A stretch of DNA of 64,000 nt from Streptomyces sp. HNM0575 (GCF_012726265.1 NZ_JAASAG010000006.1:1-64000); one strand, 5' to 3'; positions 1 to 8,422 are shown, counted from the stretch's first letter. The notes: generated by a model from the sequence alone, not told the origin. Program-made: numbers and translations.

Positions 1-422
1 CCAGGATCGAGGAACTGCTGGAGGCCCACCCTCTTTCCCAGGTCCTGACGTCCATGCCCGGCATTGGCGTCAGGACCGGAGCCCGCATCCTCATCGACGT
101 CGGCGACGGATCGAGGTTCCCTTCTGCCGCCCACCTCGCGGCCTACGCAGGCCTCGCACCCGCAACACGCAGCTCGGGCTCCTCGATCCGAGGTGAACAA
201 CCGTCCCGGCGCGGAAACAAGCAGCTCAAGCGAGCGTTCTTCCTGTCCGCGTTCGCAGCCCTGGCCGAACCGGCCTCCAGGACCTACTACGACAAGAAGA
301 TCGCCCAGGGTAAGCACCACACTCAAGCCCTTCTCTGCCTCGCGAGACGACGAGCCGACGTGCTCTTCGCGATGCTCCGCGACGGCACCTTCTACGACCC
401 CAAGCCCGCCCCCACGGGTTGA
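1..422 (+). mobile_element. IS110-family transposase, C-terminal part (cut by window edge)
   Basis: The reading frame is open from the left edge, so the N-terminal RuvC-like DEDD half lies outside the window. What remains is the C-terminal Transposase_20 domain of IS116/IS110/IS902 elements: the MPGIG segment resembles a helix-hairpin-helix, AAYAGLAPATRSSG is the conserved glycine-rich core, and RRGNKQLKR with the Ser of FFLSAFAAL is typical. It ends with the usual TYYDKKIAQGKHHTQAL tail and a TGA. I see no terminal inverted repeat, as is normal for IS110. The element could be intact if the missing half is present upstream. Confidence 0.85.
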
Positions 423-548
423 CGAAACCCATAGGGACACCCCCCGGCGCTCCCCCGGGATCTCTCAGGAGCGCAACTCGCCCCCGGGAGCCCCCCGCCC
501 ACATGAGGCGCCCTTCCCCACAGCCCCTCCCGCCCCCAGGCTGAAGCC

Positions 549-1655
549 ATGCAGACGAACACGACGCCCGCGGACGGAGACGAAGCCCGCGGACAGGCCC
601 GGCTGGCCCTTGCGCAGCAGGAGTTCGATCCCGACGTCGTCTACCTCAACACCGCCTCGCTGGGCCTGCCCCCGCGGCGTTCCCTGACCGCCCTGCGCGC
701 GGCGGAGGACGAGTGGCGCAAGGGCACCGCGAGCCCCTCCGCATACGACCGGCCCCTGGCCGAGGCCCGCGCGAGCTACGCCGGTCTCGTGGGCGCCGAC
801 CCGTCGTCCGTGGCCGTCGGCAGCCAGGTCAGCGCCTTCGTCGGACTGGTCGCGGCGTCGCTGCCGGAGGGCAGCGAAGTGCTCACCGCCGCCGGGGAGT
901 TCACGAGCGTCGTCTTCCCCTTCCACGCGCAGGCGCCGCGTGGCGTACGCGTGCGGGAGGTGCCGCTGGAGGACCTCGCCGACGAGGTCACCTCCCGTAC
1001 GTCGCTGGTGGCCGTCGCCGCCGTGCAGTCCGCGGACGGACGCGTCGCCCGTCTCGACGCGCTCCGCGCGGCGTGCGAGGCGCACGGCGCGCGCGTACTG
1101 CTGGACACCACCCAGGCGACCGGCTGGCTGCCCGTCGACGCGAGCCGCTACGCCTACACCGTCAACGGCGGCTACAAGTGGCTGCTCGCACCACGCGGCA
1201 CCTGCTTCTTCACCGTACGGCCGGAGTACATGGACGATCTGACCCCGCACAGCGCGGGCTGGTTCGCGGGCGAGGAGCGCTGGGAGAGCCTGTACGGCGC
1301 GCCGCTGCGGCTCGCGAAGGACGCCCGCCGCTTCGACGTGTCGCCGGTGTGGCACGCGTGGGTCGGGCAGGCGCGTTCGCTGGAGCTGCTGACCGGGGTC
1401 GGCACCGGCGCACTGCACCGGCACGCCCTCCGGCTCGCGAACCGCTTCCGCGCCGCCGTCGGGCTGCCGGACGGCGACTCGGCCGTCGTCAGCGCGGCCG
1501 TCGCGCCGGACACGGCACGGCAGTTGGAGCGCGCGGGCGTCGTCGGCAGTACGCGGGCGGGGCGGCTGCGCCTCGCGTTCCATCTCTACAACACGGAGGC
1601 GGACGCGGACCGGGCCGCCGAAGTGGTCGCGGGGCGGGTGGTGCGCGAGACGTGA
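549..1655 (+). CDS. aminotransferase class V-fold PLP-dependent enzyme
   Basis: A 368-residue fold-type I PLP enzyme of the class V group (cysteine desulfurase, kynureninase and selenocysteine lyase relatives). The PLP lysine is visible in VNGGYKWLLAPRG, after a DTTQATGW segment whose aspartate would contact the pyridine nitrogen. The start DVVYLNTASLGLPPR is the family opening that contacts substrate. The length is slightly short for a cysteine desulfurase, and I see no mobile Cys loop, so sulfur transfer is not implied. ATG follows an unremarkable leader. It stands between a transposase end and a convergent lipoprotein gene, so context does not reveal the substrate. Confidence 0.82.
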   Translation: MQTNTTPADGDEARGQARLALAQQEFDPDVVYLNTASLGLPPRRSLTALRAAEDEWRKGTASPSAYDRPLAEARASYAGLVGADPSSVAVGSQVSAFVGLVAASLPEGSEVLTAAGEFTSVVFPFHAQAPRGVRVREVPLEDLADEVTSRTSLVAVAAVQSADGRVARLDALRAACEAHGARVLLDTTQATGWLPVDASRYAYTVNGGYKWLLAPRGTCFFTVRPEYMDDLTPHSAGWFAGEERWESLYGAPLRLAKDARRFDVSPVWHAWVGQARSLELLTGVGTGALHRHALRLANRFRAAVGLPDGDSAVVSAAVAPDTARQLERAGVVGSTRAGRLRLAFHLYNTEADADRAAEVVAGRVVRET

Positions 1656-1667
1656 ACTGCGGGCGGC

Positions 1668-2402
1668 TCAGCCGGTCTTCTTGACCCGGATCGAGCCGTT
1701 GGTGGTGCTCAGGTCGAGCGTGTGGTCGCCGGACGGATCGTCGCGCAGACCGATGTGCCGGTCGCCGTTGCTGGTGCGCGCCGACACGTTGTAGCTGCCG
1801 TCCGGCGCGGTGACGGACACCGCCCCGTTCGACGTCCTCGCCCGTACGTCCTGCGGTGTGCTCAGTCGCAGGTCGATCGCGCCGTTGGAGGTCGAGGCCC
1901 GTACGCCCTCGCCCTTCAGACCGCGCCCGTTGACGCGGCCGTTGGTCGTACGCACCCGCACGGTGCCGTCCACGTCGTCGAGATCCACCGCCCCGGAGTC
2001 GGTGGTCACATCCACCTTGCCCACACCGCTGAGGCTGATCCCGCCGGACGAGGTGCCGCCGCTCACCGCGATCCCCCGCGGAAGGTCGACGGTGTAGCTC
2101 ACCGAGCAGTCGTCGCCGCAGCCGCGGAGCACGAGCACGCCGTGCTCCAGGCCGTACGTGCGCTTCTTCGGCTTGTCGCCGTCGAACTCGATGCTCCTGT
2201 GCAGCTCCACATCGGTGACGGTCTCCTTGCCGTGGAGGCGCACGGCGCCGGCGCTGCTGTCCAGGCGTACGGACGTGACCTTCCCGGACAGCTTCGCGCT
2301 GTCCTCGGACGTCTCCCCTGGCACCAGGCCGCACGCCCCGAGCGCGCCCATGCCGGTCCCCGCGGCCGCGACCGCTGCGAGGAGGCGGATATGCCTGCGC
2401 AT
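1668..2402 (-). CDS. DUF4097-family beta-strand repeat lipoprotein
   Basis: A 244-residue exported lipoprotein. The N-terminus has an Arg pair, a hydrophobic stretch and a lipobox LGAC (Cys about residue 24). The mature part is a repetitive beta helix of the DUF4097/DUF4098 type, with recurring short units such as RTTNGRVNG, STSNGAIDL, RTSNGAVSV and TTNGSIRV, about 17 to 20 residues apart. Such proteins are mostly of unknown function and are often encoded beside stress regulators. GGGGAG lies 7 bases before the ATG. It is divergent from the MerR-PP2C gene, and its probable promoter (2471-2500) lies in a repeat-rich region. Confidence 0.82.
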   Translation of the reverse strand: MRRHIRLLAAVAAAGTGMGALGACGLVPGETSEDSAKLSGKVTSVRLDSSAGAVRLHGKETVTDVELHRSIEFDGDKPKKRTYGLEHGVLVLRGCGDDCSVSYTVDLPRGIAVSGGTSSGGISLSGVGKVDVTTDSGAVDLDDVDGTVRVRTTNGRVNGRGLKGEGVRASTSNGAIDLRLSTPQDVRARTSNGAVSVTAPDGSYNVSARTSNGDRHIGLRDDPSGDHTLDLSTTNGSIRVKKTG

Positions 2403-2460
2403 GATGTTCTCCCCGTTTCCGTGGAAGGTGGAGGAAGCTGTCGGCTGCCGGTCGCCGGAC

Positions 2461-2527
2461 GGCGGTCGTCAGATAACAGCTGTCAGATATCAACTGTCAG
2501 CTGACAGATATCCCCTTTTGTCAGCTC
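2461..2527. repeat. CTGTCAG/CTGACAG repeat cluster between divergent genes
   Basis: TGTCAG or its complement occurs repeatedly. AGCTGTCAGATATC (2478-2491) and AGCTGACAGATATC (2499-2512) are direct repeats exactly 21 bases, two helical turns, apart. CTGTCAGCTGACAG (2494-2507) is a perfect palindrome. The stretch is A/T-rich for this genome and looks like an operator. Confidence 0.7.
2471..2500 (-). promoter_or_regulatory. Candidate promoter of the DUF4097 gene with MerR-like long spacer
   Basis: Read on the minus strand, CTGACA (2495-2500) and TTATCT (2471-2476) are 18 bases apart and point at the lipoprotein gene about 70 bases away. The spacer holds two small palindromes, GATATC and CAGCTG. 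MerR regulators typically bind dyads in 18-20 base spacers. The assignment is inferred. Confidence 0.45.
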
Positions 2528-2777
2528 TGCCCGGTCCGTCCAGTGCCCGACGAGGCTATGGCACCCGTCCGGCTCCGACGATGAGGCAGACCCCCGCACC
2601 GTGTTGGGGCCTGCACCGCCTGCCGGCCGGGGCCGGTCGGCAGGGGCCTGCCGACCGGGTACGCGGGACGGATCGCGGAGGAGACCTGGCCGCAGGCCCT
2701 CCCTTGACCTTGTCCTTGGGGGAAGCCACAGCATCGGCGGAACCGGGCGAAGGGCCCGGTGTGAGGGAGGAGGGGGC

Positions 2778-4007
2778 ATGGGCGAACGCGAGGGTCCGGG
2801 CGCCGGCACGGGGTCCGGGCCGGAGTCCGGGTCGGAGTCAGGGGCAGGGTCCGGGGCGGGCGGCGGTCTGCTGACGATCGGGGCGTTCGCGAAGGCGTCC
2901 CGGCTGTCGGCGAAGGCGCTGCGTCTCTACGACGAGCTCGGACTGCTGTGCCCGGCCCGCGTCGACCCCGTGTCCGGCTACCGCTTCTACGCCCCCGCCC
3001 AGCTGGAACAGGCCCGGCTCGTCGTGTGGCTGCGCCGTCTCGGCATGCCGCTGGCCCGTATCCGCGAGCTGGACGGCCTGGACGGTCCCGCCGCCGCGCG
3101 TGAGATCAGGGCCTACTGGGCGCAGGTCGAGAACGACGTGGCCGTACGGCGCGACATGGCCGCCTTCCTCATCGACCACCTGTCACGGAAGGACTCCGCG
3201 ATGCCGCACACCGACGAATCATCCGCAGCACCCGCACCACTCGCCATCCGTTACGCCGCGCTGACCGACGCCGGTCTCGTGAGGAAGAGCAACCAGGACG
3301 CGGCGTACGCCGGTTCGCGCCTGCTGGCCGTCGCCGACGGCTTCGGCGGCAGCGGGGGACCGGCCAGCGCGGCGGCCGTCGAGACGTTCAGACAGCTCGA
3401 AGAGGGCGGTCTCCCGGCGGCGGATCTGCTCAACGTCCTCGACGACACCATCGACCGCGCCGGTCGTGCCGTCGGCGACGTCGTGGCCTCCGCCCCGGAC
3501 GCCGACGAGGCGGGCACGACGCTCACCGCCATGCTGTGGACCGGGTCGCAGCTCGCCCTCGTGCACATCGGCGACACCCGCGCCTATCTGCTGCGCGACG
3601 GGGACTTCTTCCAGATCACCCACGACCACACCCTCGTGCAGTCGATGCTGGACGAGGGCCGCATCAGCGAGGAGGAGGCCGCCTCGCACCCGCAGCGGGC
3701 CCTGCTGATGAGGGCGCTCGGCGCCCGGTCGCCCGGTTCGGCGGGCGGTTCGGCGCCCGGCTCGCCGGGCACCGCGACGGCTGAGCGGCCGGACGTGCGT
3801 CTACAGGACGTACGCGCCGGCGACCGCTATCTGCTGTGTTCGGACGGGCTGACGTCCGTCGTGCCGGACGAGCAGGTGCGGCGGACGGTCGCGGGCACGG
3901 CCGACCCGGAGGAGACCGCTCGCGAACTCGTCGCCCTGGCACACCGGTCGGGCGCGCCCGACAACATCAGCTGCGTCGTGGCGGACGTGGTGGAAGGCGG
4001 GCGCTAA
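2778..4007 (+). CDS. MerR-family regulator fused to a PP2C protein phosphatase
   Basis: The ATG at 2778 is chosen because a GGAGGAGGGGG site precedes it; the frame stays open further upstream but with no good start. After a Gly/Ser/Glu linker, residues of about 32-100 form a MerR winged helix (LTIGAFAKASRLSAKALRLY, then DPVSGYRFY and a QLEQARLVVWLRRLGMPL helix). From about residue 155 a PPM/PP2C phosphatase follows with its metal-site motifs: SNQDAAY, AVADGFGG, VHIGDTRAYLLRDG, CSDGLTSVV and PDNISCVVADV. No ligand-binding cysteines are seen. The fusion suggests Ser/Thr dephosphorylation linked to promoter control. The likely target is the divergent lipoprotein gene and itself. Confidence 0.9.
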   Translation: MGEREGPGAGTGSGPESGSESGAGSGAGGGLLTIGAFAKASRLSAKALRLYDELGLLCPARVDPVSGYRFYAPAQLEQARLVVWLRRLGMPLARIRELDGLDGPAAAREIRAYWAQVENDVAVRRDMAAFLIDHLSRKDSAMPHTDESSAAPAPLAIRYAALTDAGLVRKSNQDAAYAGSRLLAVADGFGGSGGPASAAAVETFRQLEEGGLPAADLLNVLDDTIDRAGRAVGDVVASAPDADEAGTTLTAMLWTGSQLALVHIGDTRAYLLRDGDFFQITHDHTLVQSMLDEGRISEEEAASHPQRALLMRALGARSPGSAGGSAPGSPGTATAERPDVRLQDVRAGDRYLLCSDGLTSVVPDEQVRRTVAGTADPEETARELVALAHRSGAPDNISCVVADVVEGGR

Positions 4008-4198
4008 GCCCCGGGGCGGGGCCGGGTGCGGTGGTGCGCGCCCGGCCGCCGTCCGGCGTCCGGCGGGTCTCCCGGCCCGGCGGAACGGGCGCCCCGCCCC
4101 GCGCTCCGGCTCGCGCTGCGCTTCGCCCGGCGCCGTGGGCTAGCGGCTGGCCGTGCTCGTCGTCCGGCCGTGCTCGCGGCCTCGTCGTGCCGCGCCGC

Positions 4199-4621
4199 TC
4201 AGGCGGTCTCGCCGAACAGCTCCAGCAGCTTCGTCTTCTCGAACATCCGCGCAGTCTCCACCGCCGACGGCTCCCCCGCCCGCGGATCGGCGCCGCCCTC
4301 CAGGAGCACCCGCACCACCTCGTCCTCGCCCTTGAAGACCGCGCCCGCGATGGGCATCTGGCCCTTGTCGTTGGGCTTGTCGGGGTCGGCTCCGCGGTCG
4401 AGCAGCGCCCGTACGACGGCGGCGTGACCGTGGTAGGCGGCGAGCATGACGAGGGAGTCGCCCTTGTCATTGGTGAGGTTCACCGGCACACCCGCGTCCA
4501 CATAGGCGGCGACGGTGTCGGTGTCGCCGTTCCGCGCCAGCTCGAAGATCTTCTGGGCGAGTTCCAGCACCTCGGGGTCGTGGGCCGGCTCGTTGCTCTG
4601 GGGCGTGGGGGCGTCGGTCAT
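4199..4621 (-). CDS. ankyrin repeat protein
   Basis: 140 residues with three to four ankyrin units: ELARNGDTDTVAAYVDAGVP, then NDKGDSLVMLAAYHGHAAVV, then LLDRGADPDKPNDKGQMPI and LLEGGADP. There is no signal peptide or extra domain, so it is probably a cytoplasmic protein-binding scaffold. Streptomyces genomes often carry such a short ankyrin protein, whose partner is not known to me. The ATG sits after a purine-poor leader, with GAGGACGC upstream as a weak binding site. It lies downstream of, and convergent with, the MerR-PP2C gene, separated by about 190 bases that hold nothing I can recognise. Confidence 0.85.
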   Translation of the reverse strand: MTDAPTPQSNEPAHDPEVLELAQKIFELARNGDTDTVAAYVDAGVPVNLTNDKGDSLVMLAAYHGHAAVVRALLDRGADPDKPNDKGQMPIAGAVFKGEDEVVRVLLEGGADPRAGEPSAVETARMFEKTKLLELFGETA

Positions 4622-4937
4622 CGCGTCCTCCTCGTACTGCTGCTCCGGTGGCCGCCGGGGCTGCTGGCGCCCGGCGGGCCGGACTGCGCGGGACGGTGGC
4701 CGTGCCGCGCGTCCGGCACGAGGCCTCCTTTTCCCACCTTACGTACGGTCCTGCGCACGGTCGCACGCTCCTTCACGTACGGGCTCCTTCACATACGGGC
4801 TGCGTCGCGTACGGACTCGCGCACGGCCCGTACCGTCACCGCGTGCCCACCCGCGAGCGGCGCATCCATGCCCACGGCGCACCCATGCCCACAGCGCACC
4901 CCTGCGCGAGACGCACTCCCGCCGGAGGCCCGCACGG

Positions 4938-5633
4938 TCACACGTGCGCGCGCGGGTCCACGGCCACGACGACGTCCCGCAGCGAGTCGACCAGGTGCTC
5001 CGCGCCCGCGGCACGCAGCTGCTCGGATTTGCGTTCGTTGCGCGCGTACCCGAGGAAGGCGACCCCGGCCGCACGCGCCGCCTCGAGGTCGCGAGGGGCG
5101 TCCCCGATCATCAGGGCGTCCTGGGCCTGGGTGTCGGTCGACTTCAGCGCGCGCAGCAGACAGTCGGGGTCGGGCTTGAGCCGCAGCTCGCCATCGGTGT
5201 TGCGGCCGTGGATCCGGCCCGCGAAGAGCTCGCCCGTCAGCCGGGTCTCCAGGTAACGCTCCACCGCCTGCTGCGAGTTGTTCGTCGTGACGGCGAGCCG
5301 GCGCCCGGTGGCGGCGAGCGTCCGTACGAGGGCGTCGGCGTAGGCGGTGGGGAACGCGCCGGGCGCCGCCGCCACCTCCTCCGCGGTCAGCGCCCCTTCG
5401 AGCTCCCGCGCGAGGCCGCGTTCCACGAGTGCCGGATCCTCGAACACGGCCCGCAGTATCTCCAGCGGATCGTCGGTCTCCGGCAGCCGGTCGAGGGCGT
5501 CGCCGCTGCCGCCGCCGACGGCCTGCCGCAGCCGTTCCGCGATCGAGGACGAGGGGCGCTGCTGGAAGAGGTTGCAAATGGGCCCGTCGAAGTCGAAGAG
5601 CACACACTTCGCGGCTTCGATGAGATCGCGCAT
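4938..5633 (-). CDS. HAD-family hydrolase (phosphoglycolate phosphatase type)
   Basis: 231 residues with all four HAD motifs: FDFDGPICN (nucleophile and acid aspartates near residue 14), TTNNS, KPDPDCLLRAL, and MIGDAPRDLEAARAAG. The cap is helical (type C1), as in phosphoglycolate or sugar phosphatases. GAGGAG is 4 bases before the ATG. A phosphotransferase gene and a GntR gene lie upstream in the same direction. In S. coelicolor the developmental regulator gene devA is followed by a HAD phosphatase gene, devB; this gene may be the counterpart, but here another gene lies between, so I do not assign the name. Confidence 0.88.
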   Translation of the reverse strand: MRDLIEAAKCVLFDFDGPICNLFQQRPSSSIAERLRQAVGGGSGDALDRLPETDDPLEILRAVFEDPALVERGLARELEGALTAEEVAAAPGAFPTAYADALVRTLAATGRRLAVTTNNSQQAVERYLETRLTGELFAGRIHGRNTDGELRLKPDPDCLLRALKSTDTQAQDALMIGDAPRDLEAARAAGVAFLGYARNERKSEQLRAAGAEHLVDSLRDVVVAVDPRAHV

Positions 5634-5846
5634 TTCACTCCTCGTACCAGGTCCGCGGTGGTGGGCCCCAACTATCTCCCGCGCGGGCCCCGCCGTACAG
5701 CGGTGAACGGGCCCCTCCGGCCGGTCGCACGGCCGAGGGAGGCCCGACGGGAGGGTCCGAGGGGACGGCCCGAGGGGACGGCCCGAGGGGAGGGAGGCGG
5801 CGGTACGGGCGACGCGCGCCGCGGCTGCCGCTCGGTCCGCTGCCGC

Positions 5847-6947
5847 TCAGTCCGCGCGGCAGAAGTCGTCGTAGGCGCGGGCGATGGACCAGGCGTCGGG
5901 AACGTCGTCCAGGCCGAGGTGTTCACGGGCACGGCCCAGTACGTACTCGACGACCTTCGCGCTGTGATGCAGCTGCGCCTCCCGCTCCTCGGGAGTCGTG
6001 CAGCCACTGACCTTGATCGCGTGCCGGATGACGTCCGTGTACACGGACTGGAGGCGCTTGTACGCGAGATAGCGGGACAGGTCTTCGTCGAAGGCCTCGC
6101 CGAAGCCGTTGCCGTTGCCGTTGCCGTTGCCGTCGCCGGGCAGCACCCCACGGACGGTGGCCCGCCACCGTTCCTTGACCTTCCGCTCCTGTTCTTCCGG
6201 ATAGCGCATCAGGTGGAGATGGGTGGCCAGGTCGTAGAGCGGGTCGCCGACGGCCGCCAGCTCCCAGTCGATCGTCCAGAGCCGGCCGGCGGCGTCGACG
6301 ATGAAGTTCGCGCGGTGCAGGTCACCGTGGACCAGGCAGAGAGGGCGGGCGGCCAGCCGGTCCGCTTCCTCTGCCAGTGGCCCCCCGTCGCCCAGCGGCC
6401 GGTCGGAGACGCCGAGCTGCTCGAAGAGTGCGCCGAACTTCGCCAGCCGCTTCGCGTAGACCTCGTCGCGGGTGAAGGCGATCAGGCTCCGCATGAACTG
6501 CCCGCAGTTCTCCGGTACTTCGCCGCCCAGGGTGGCCAGGCCCCAGTCGGAGACCCTCTCCGCCGGCAGGTGCGCCAGCGCGCCGAAGACCTCCATGATC
6601 TGGCCGACCAGTTCGTGCGGCACGTCAGTGCCGGCGGCGGCGCGTTCGTTGAGCGGCTGCCCCTCGATGAAGCCGAAGACCATCGGTCCGTGCGAACCGA
6701 GGCTGTGCACGGGAGGCACGCGGGGCACGCGGTGCTCGGCCAGCCGCCGCAGCAGCTCCTCCTCGTGGGCGAACTGGCGCCGGTCGTACCAGAGCACGTC
6801 CTCACGCGGCTCTCCGACCTTCAACCTGCCCCCGCCGTGGGCCAGTTCGCTTCCGGGCCGTACGACATACCACTCACGGTGATTACCCTGAAGCGGACCG
6901 TCGACGGTTCCGACATCACTGGCCTGCGCAAAGACATGGGACGTCAT
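5847..6947 (-). CDS. phosphotransferase (aminoglycoside phosphotransferase/choline kinase fold)
   Basis: About 366 residues. The kinase-like catalytic loop HGDLHRANFIVD has the full HxDxxxxN pattern, and IDWELAAVGDPLYDLA supplies the metal-binding aspartate. The N-terminal lobe ends with YDRRQFAHEEELLRRL and VFGFIEGQPL. The substrate cannot be read; such proteins phosphorylate small hydroxylated molecules and seldom confer resistance. I prefer the ATG at 6947 (MTSHVFAQ), because an upstream GTG at 6971 has no ribosome-binding site. A (GN)4 segment near residue 280 is encoded by a GTTGCC-type hexanucleotide repeat at 6105-6134, a site prone to length variation. Confidence 0.83.
   Translation of the reverse strand: MTSHVFAQASDVGTVDGPLQGNHREWYVVRPGSELAHGGGRLKVGEPREDVLWYDRRQFAHEEELLRRLAEHRVPRVPPVHSLGSHGPMVFGFIEGQPLNERAAAGTDVPHELVGQIMEVFGALAHLPAERVSDWGLATLGGEVPENCGQFMRSLIAFTRDEVYAKRLAKFGALFEQLGVSDRPLGDGGPLAEEADRLAARPLCLVHGDLHRANFIVDAAGRLWTIDWELAAVGDPLYDLATHLHLMRYPEEQERKVKERWRATVRGVLPGDGNGNGNGNGFGEAFDEDLSRYLAYKRLQSVYTDVIRHAIKVSGCTTPEEREAQLHHSAKVVEYVLGRAREHLGLDDVPDAWSIARAYDDFCRAD
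6105..6134. repeat. Hexanucleotide microsatellite within the phosphotransferase gene
   Basis: Four perfect GCCGTT units and one GCCGTC variant. On the minus strand they encode alternating Gly-Asn, so copy changes keep the frame. Confidence 0.85.
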
Positions 6948-7133
6948 CGGCTGGGCTTTCCGTTCGTGCACGCTCGGCGTTCGTGACAGCGCACACTACC
7001 GCCGGATCCGGCCACCTGCGGCCGTTTGCCCGCCGTGCTCGGCGTCTCTTCACTCTCTCCGCTTGCTGCTCTCACGCCACAGCCGTCGCCCGTCGCTCGT
7101 CGCCCGCCGCCCGTGAGCCGTCGCCCGTCAGCT

Positions 7134-7154
7134 GTCAGTCGTCAGTCGTCAGTC
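7134..7154. repeat. Three tandem GTCAGTC units at the 3' end of the GntR gene
   Basis: Three perfect 7-base copies overlap the end and stop codon of the GntR gene. To the left lies a looser CGTC/CGCC-rich stretch (7079-7130). Replication slippage is the simplest explanation. Confidence 0.75.
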
Positions 7155-8008
7155 GGCGGCGAAGCGATCGTGTCCCACAGCGCGTCGAACCACTGCTGCG
7201 AGTGGGCCACGAAGGCGGCGTCCTGCTTGCTGGCGCCGCCGTGCGCGAGCTGGAAGCGGAAGAGCGGGCTCTCGAAGCCGAGGACGTCGACTATGTCCAA
7301 CTGGTCGCCCTGATACCTCACTCGGTCGTGCACGGCGGTGTAGAAGCCCATCAGCGCCTCGGTGCGGTTGAGGATGTAGAGCTTGTGCAGCGGGGTCGCC
7401 GGCACCGTCCGTATCTCGCAGGAGACCTCCGGTACGTCGTAGCGGTCCCGGAAGGTGGCGAGGCTCATGCGCAGCGCCGCGGACCACGTCGTCTGGAGCT
7501 CGTGCAGGCGCTGGAGGGGCCGCGGGTCCGAAGGGTCGTCGACGAGCCGGGGGAGAGCGAGATTGGCCTCGGGGCCCGGCACGATCACGCGGACCGTGAT
7601 GGAGCGGGGCCGGAGCGTGCCGTCGACGATGGAACGGTGCGGGCGGGCCAGGGCGTTGTTGAACGTCTCCGTCGTGAGGGAGTACGTGTCGATGGTGACG
7701 TGCTCGGCGCGGAAGGCCTCGTAGAGACGGCTCGCCAGCTCCGTGCCGGCGGGCTTCGGCGACTCCTGGGAGGGGCCGGGCCGGGCGACGGACGGGGGCG
7801 CGCCGCGGCCGGCGTCCGTGAGGAGCCCGAGCCGCTTGAGCTCCTGGAGGGCCTGGCGGACCGCGGTGCGGTTGACGTCGAACTCGGCTGCCAGGTCCTT
7901 CTGCGTGGGGATGCGGGCGCCCGGCGGCAGCTCACCGGAGTCGATCAGGTCGCGTAGCGCGGTGGCGACGATCTCGTGGGGAGGCCGTGCGTCGTTCCCG
8001 GGGCTCAT
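7142..8008 (-). CDS. GntR-family transcriptional regulator (possibly DevA-like)
   Basis: 288 residues. The winged helix-turn-helix spans about 10-75 (GARIPTQKDLAAEFDVNRTA, then VRQALQELKRLGLL). The rest is about 200 residues without the FCD or UTRA signatures I would recognise, ending LAHGGASKQDAAFVAHSQQW. This layout and its place near rsiG and nur recall DevA, a GntR protein needed for aerial development in S. coelicolor, but several paralogues exist, so the name is withheld. ATG 8008 is chosen over 8032 because GAACAGG precedes it. Upstream lie two matching inverted repeats that could be its operators. Confidence 0.83.
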   Translation of the reverse strand: MSPGNDARPPHEIVATALRDLIDSGELPPGARIPTQKDLAAEFDVNRTAVRQALQELKRLGLLTDAGRGAPPSVARPGPSQESPKPAGTELASRLYEAFRAEHVTIDTYSLTTETFNNALARPHRSIVDGTLRPRSITVRVIVPGPEANLALPRLVDDPSDPRPLQRLHELQTTWSAALRMSLATFRDRYDVPEVSCEIRTVPATPLHKLYILNRTEALMGFYTAVHDRVRYQGDQLDIVDVLGFESPLFRFQLAHGGASKQDAAFVAHSQQWFDALWDTIASPPTDD

Positions 8009-8051
8009 CCTGTTCACACCAAGACCGTACAACTACATGCAAAGCACGGGG

Positions 8052-8119
8052 AGTTGTCGGTCAACTGTTTTCAAGTTCACACCAAGTGGGCAGACTTCGA
8101 ATAAGTTGGCGGACAACTT
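8052..8119. promoter_or_regulatory. Paired AGTTG-N5-CAACT inverted repeats, likely operators
   Basis: AGTTGTCGGTCAACT (8052-8066) and AGTTGGCGGACAACT (8104-8118, one base longer on each side) are two copies of the same dyad, 52 bases apart, in the region between the divergent GntR and small membrane protein genes. The 12-base direct repeat GTTCACACCAAG also occurs at 8012-8023 and 8075-8086. The spacing of about five helical turns would suit a dimer-of-dimers loop. Confidence 0.65.
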
Positions 8120-8245
8120 CCTGGAGATGGTGGCCAAGTTCGAAAGAGAGTCGCCAAGTAGGTGTGGCTGCCCGCCGGCACGGAGCGCTCTGGTTCCCGC
8201 CTGTCCGACGACGTACGGGCCCGTGCTCAAGCAAAGGGGGAGGCC

Positions 8246-8422
8246 ATGCCTGTATGTGCTCTCGTTGTCGCAGCCGTCGTGATCTGCTTCGAACGATTCG
8301 TGGAGAGCCAGTTCGGTGCCCTCGGGGCCATCGGTTTCGTGGTGCTGAGCGTCGGCCTGAAGGCGAAGAACGTCACCTGTAGCTGCATCGGCGCGGCCGT
8401 ACTGACCATGCTGATCGTTTGA
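8246..8422 (+). CDS. small hydrophobic membrane protein (58 aa)
   Basis: Starts at ATG 8246, directly after a strong AAAGGGGGAGG ribosome-binding site, although the frame is open further upstream. The protein is nearly all hydrophobic: one helix at about residues 2-15 (VCALVVAAVVICF), a short charged turn (ERFVES), a second helix (GALGAIGFVVLSVG), then KAKNVTCSC and a third hydrophobic end. The three cysteines and the charged turn are its only distinctive points. It is divergent from the GntR gene across the paired inverted repeats and may be its target. I do not recognise a function. Confidence 0.72.
   Translation: MPVCALVVAAVVICFERFVESQFGALGAIGFVVLSVGLKAKNVTCSCIGAAVLTMLIV

Larger units (their letters stand above)
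2403..2777. other. Intergenic region between divergent DUF4097 and MerR-PP2C genes
   Basis: 375 bases without a convincing gene. It holds the repeat cluster at 2461-2527 and, at its right end, the GGAGGAGGGGG ribosome-binding site for the MerR-PP2C start. I see nothing else. Confidence 0.6.

Noticed and set aside
2461..2527. Replication or plasmid iterons
   Set aside because: The repeats lie between a regulator and its neighbour and no replication gene is present, so an operator is simpler.
4515..6986. An 823-codon plus-strand open frame over the ankyrin, HAD and phosphotransferase genes
   Set aside because: It is antisense to three genes with clear catalytic motifs, has Arg/Ala/Gly-biased low-complexity translation and no domain; GC-rich third positions leave such frames open by chance.
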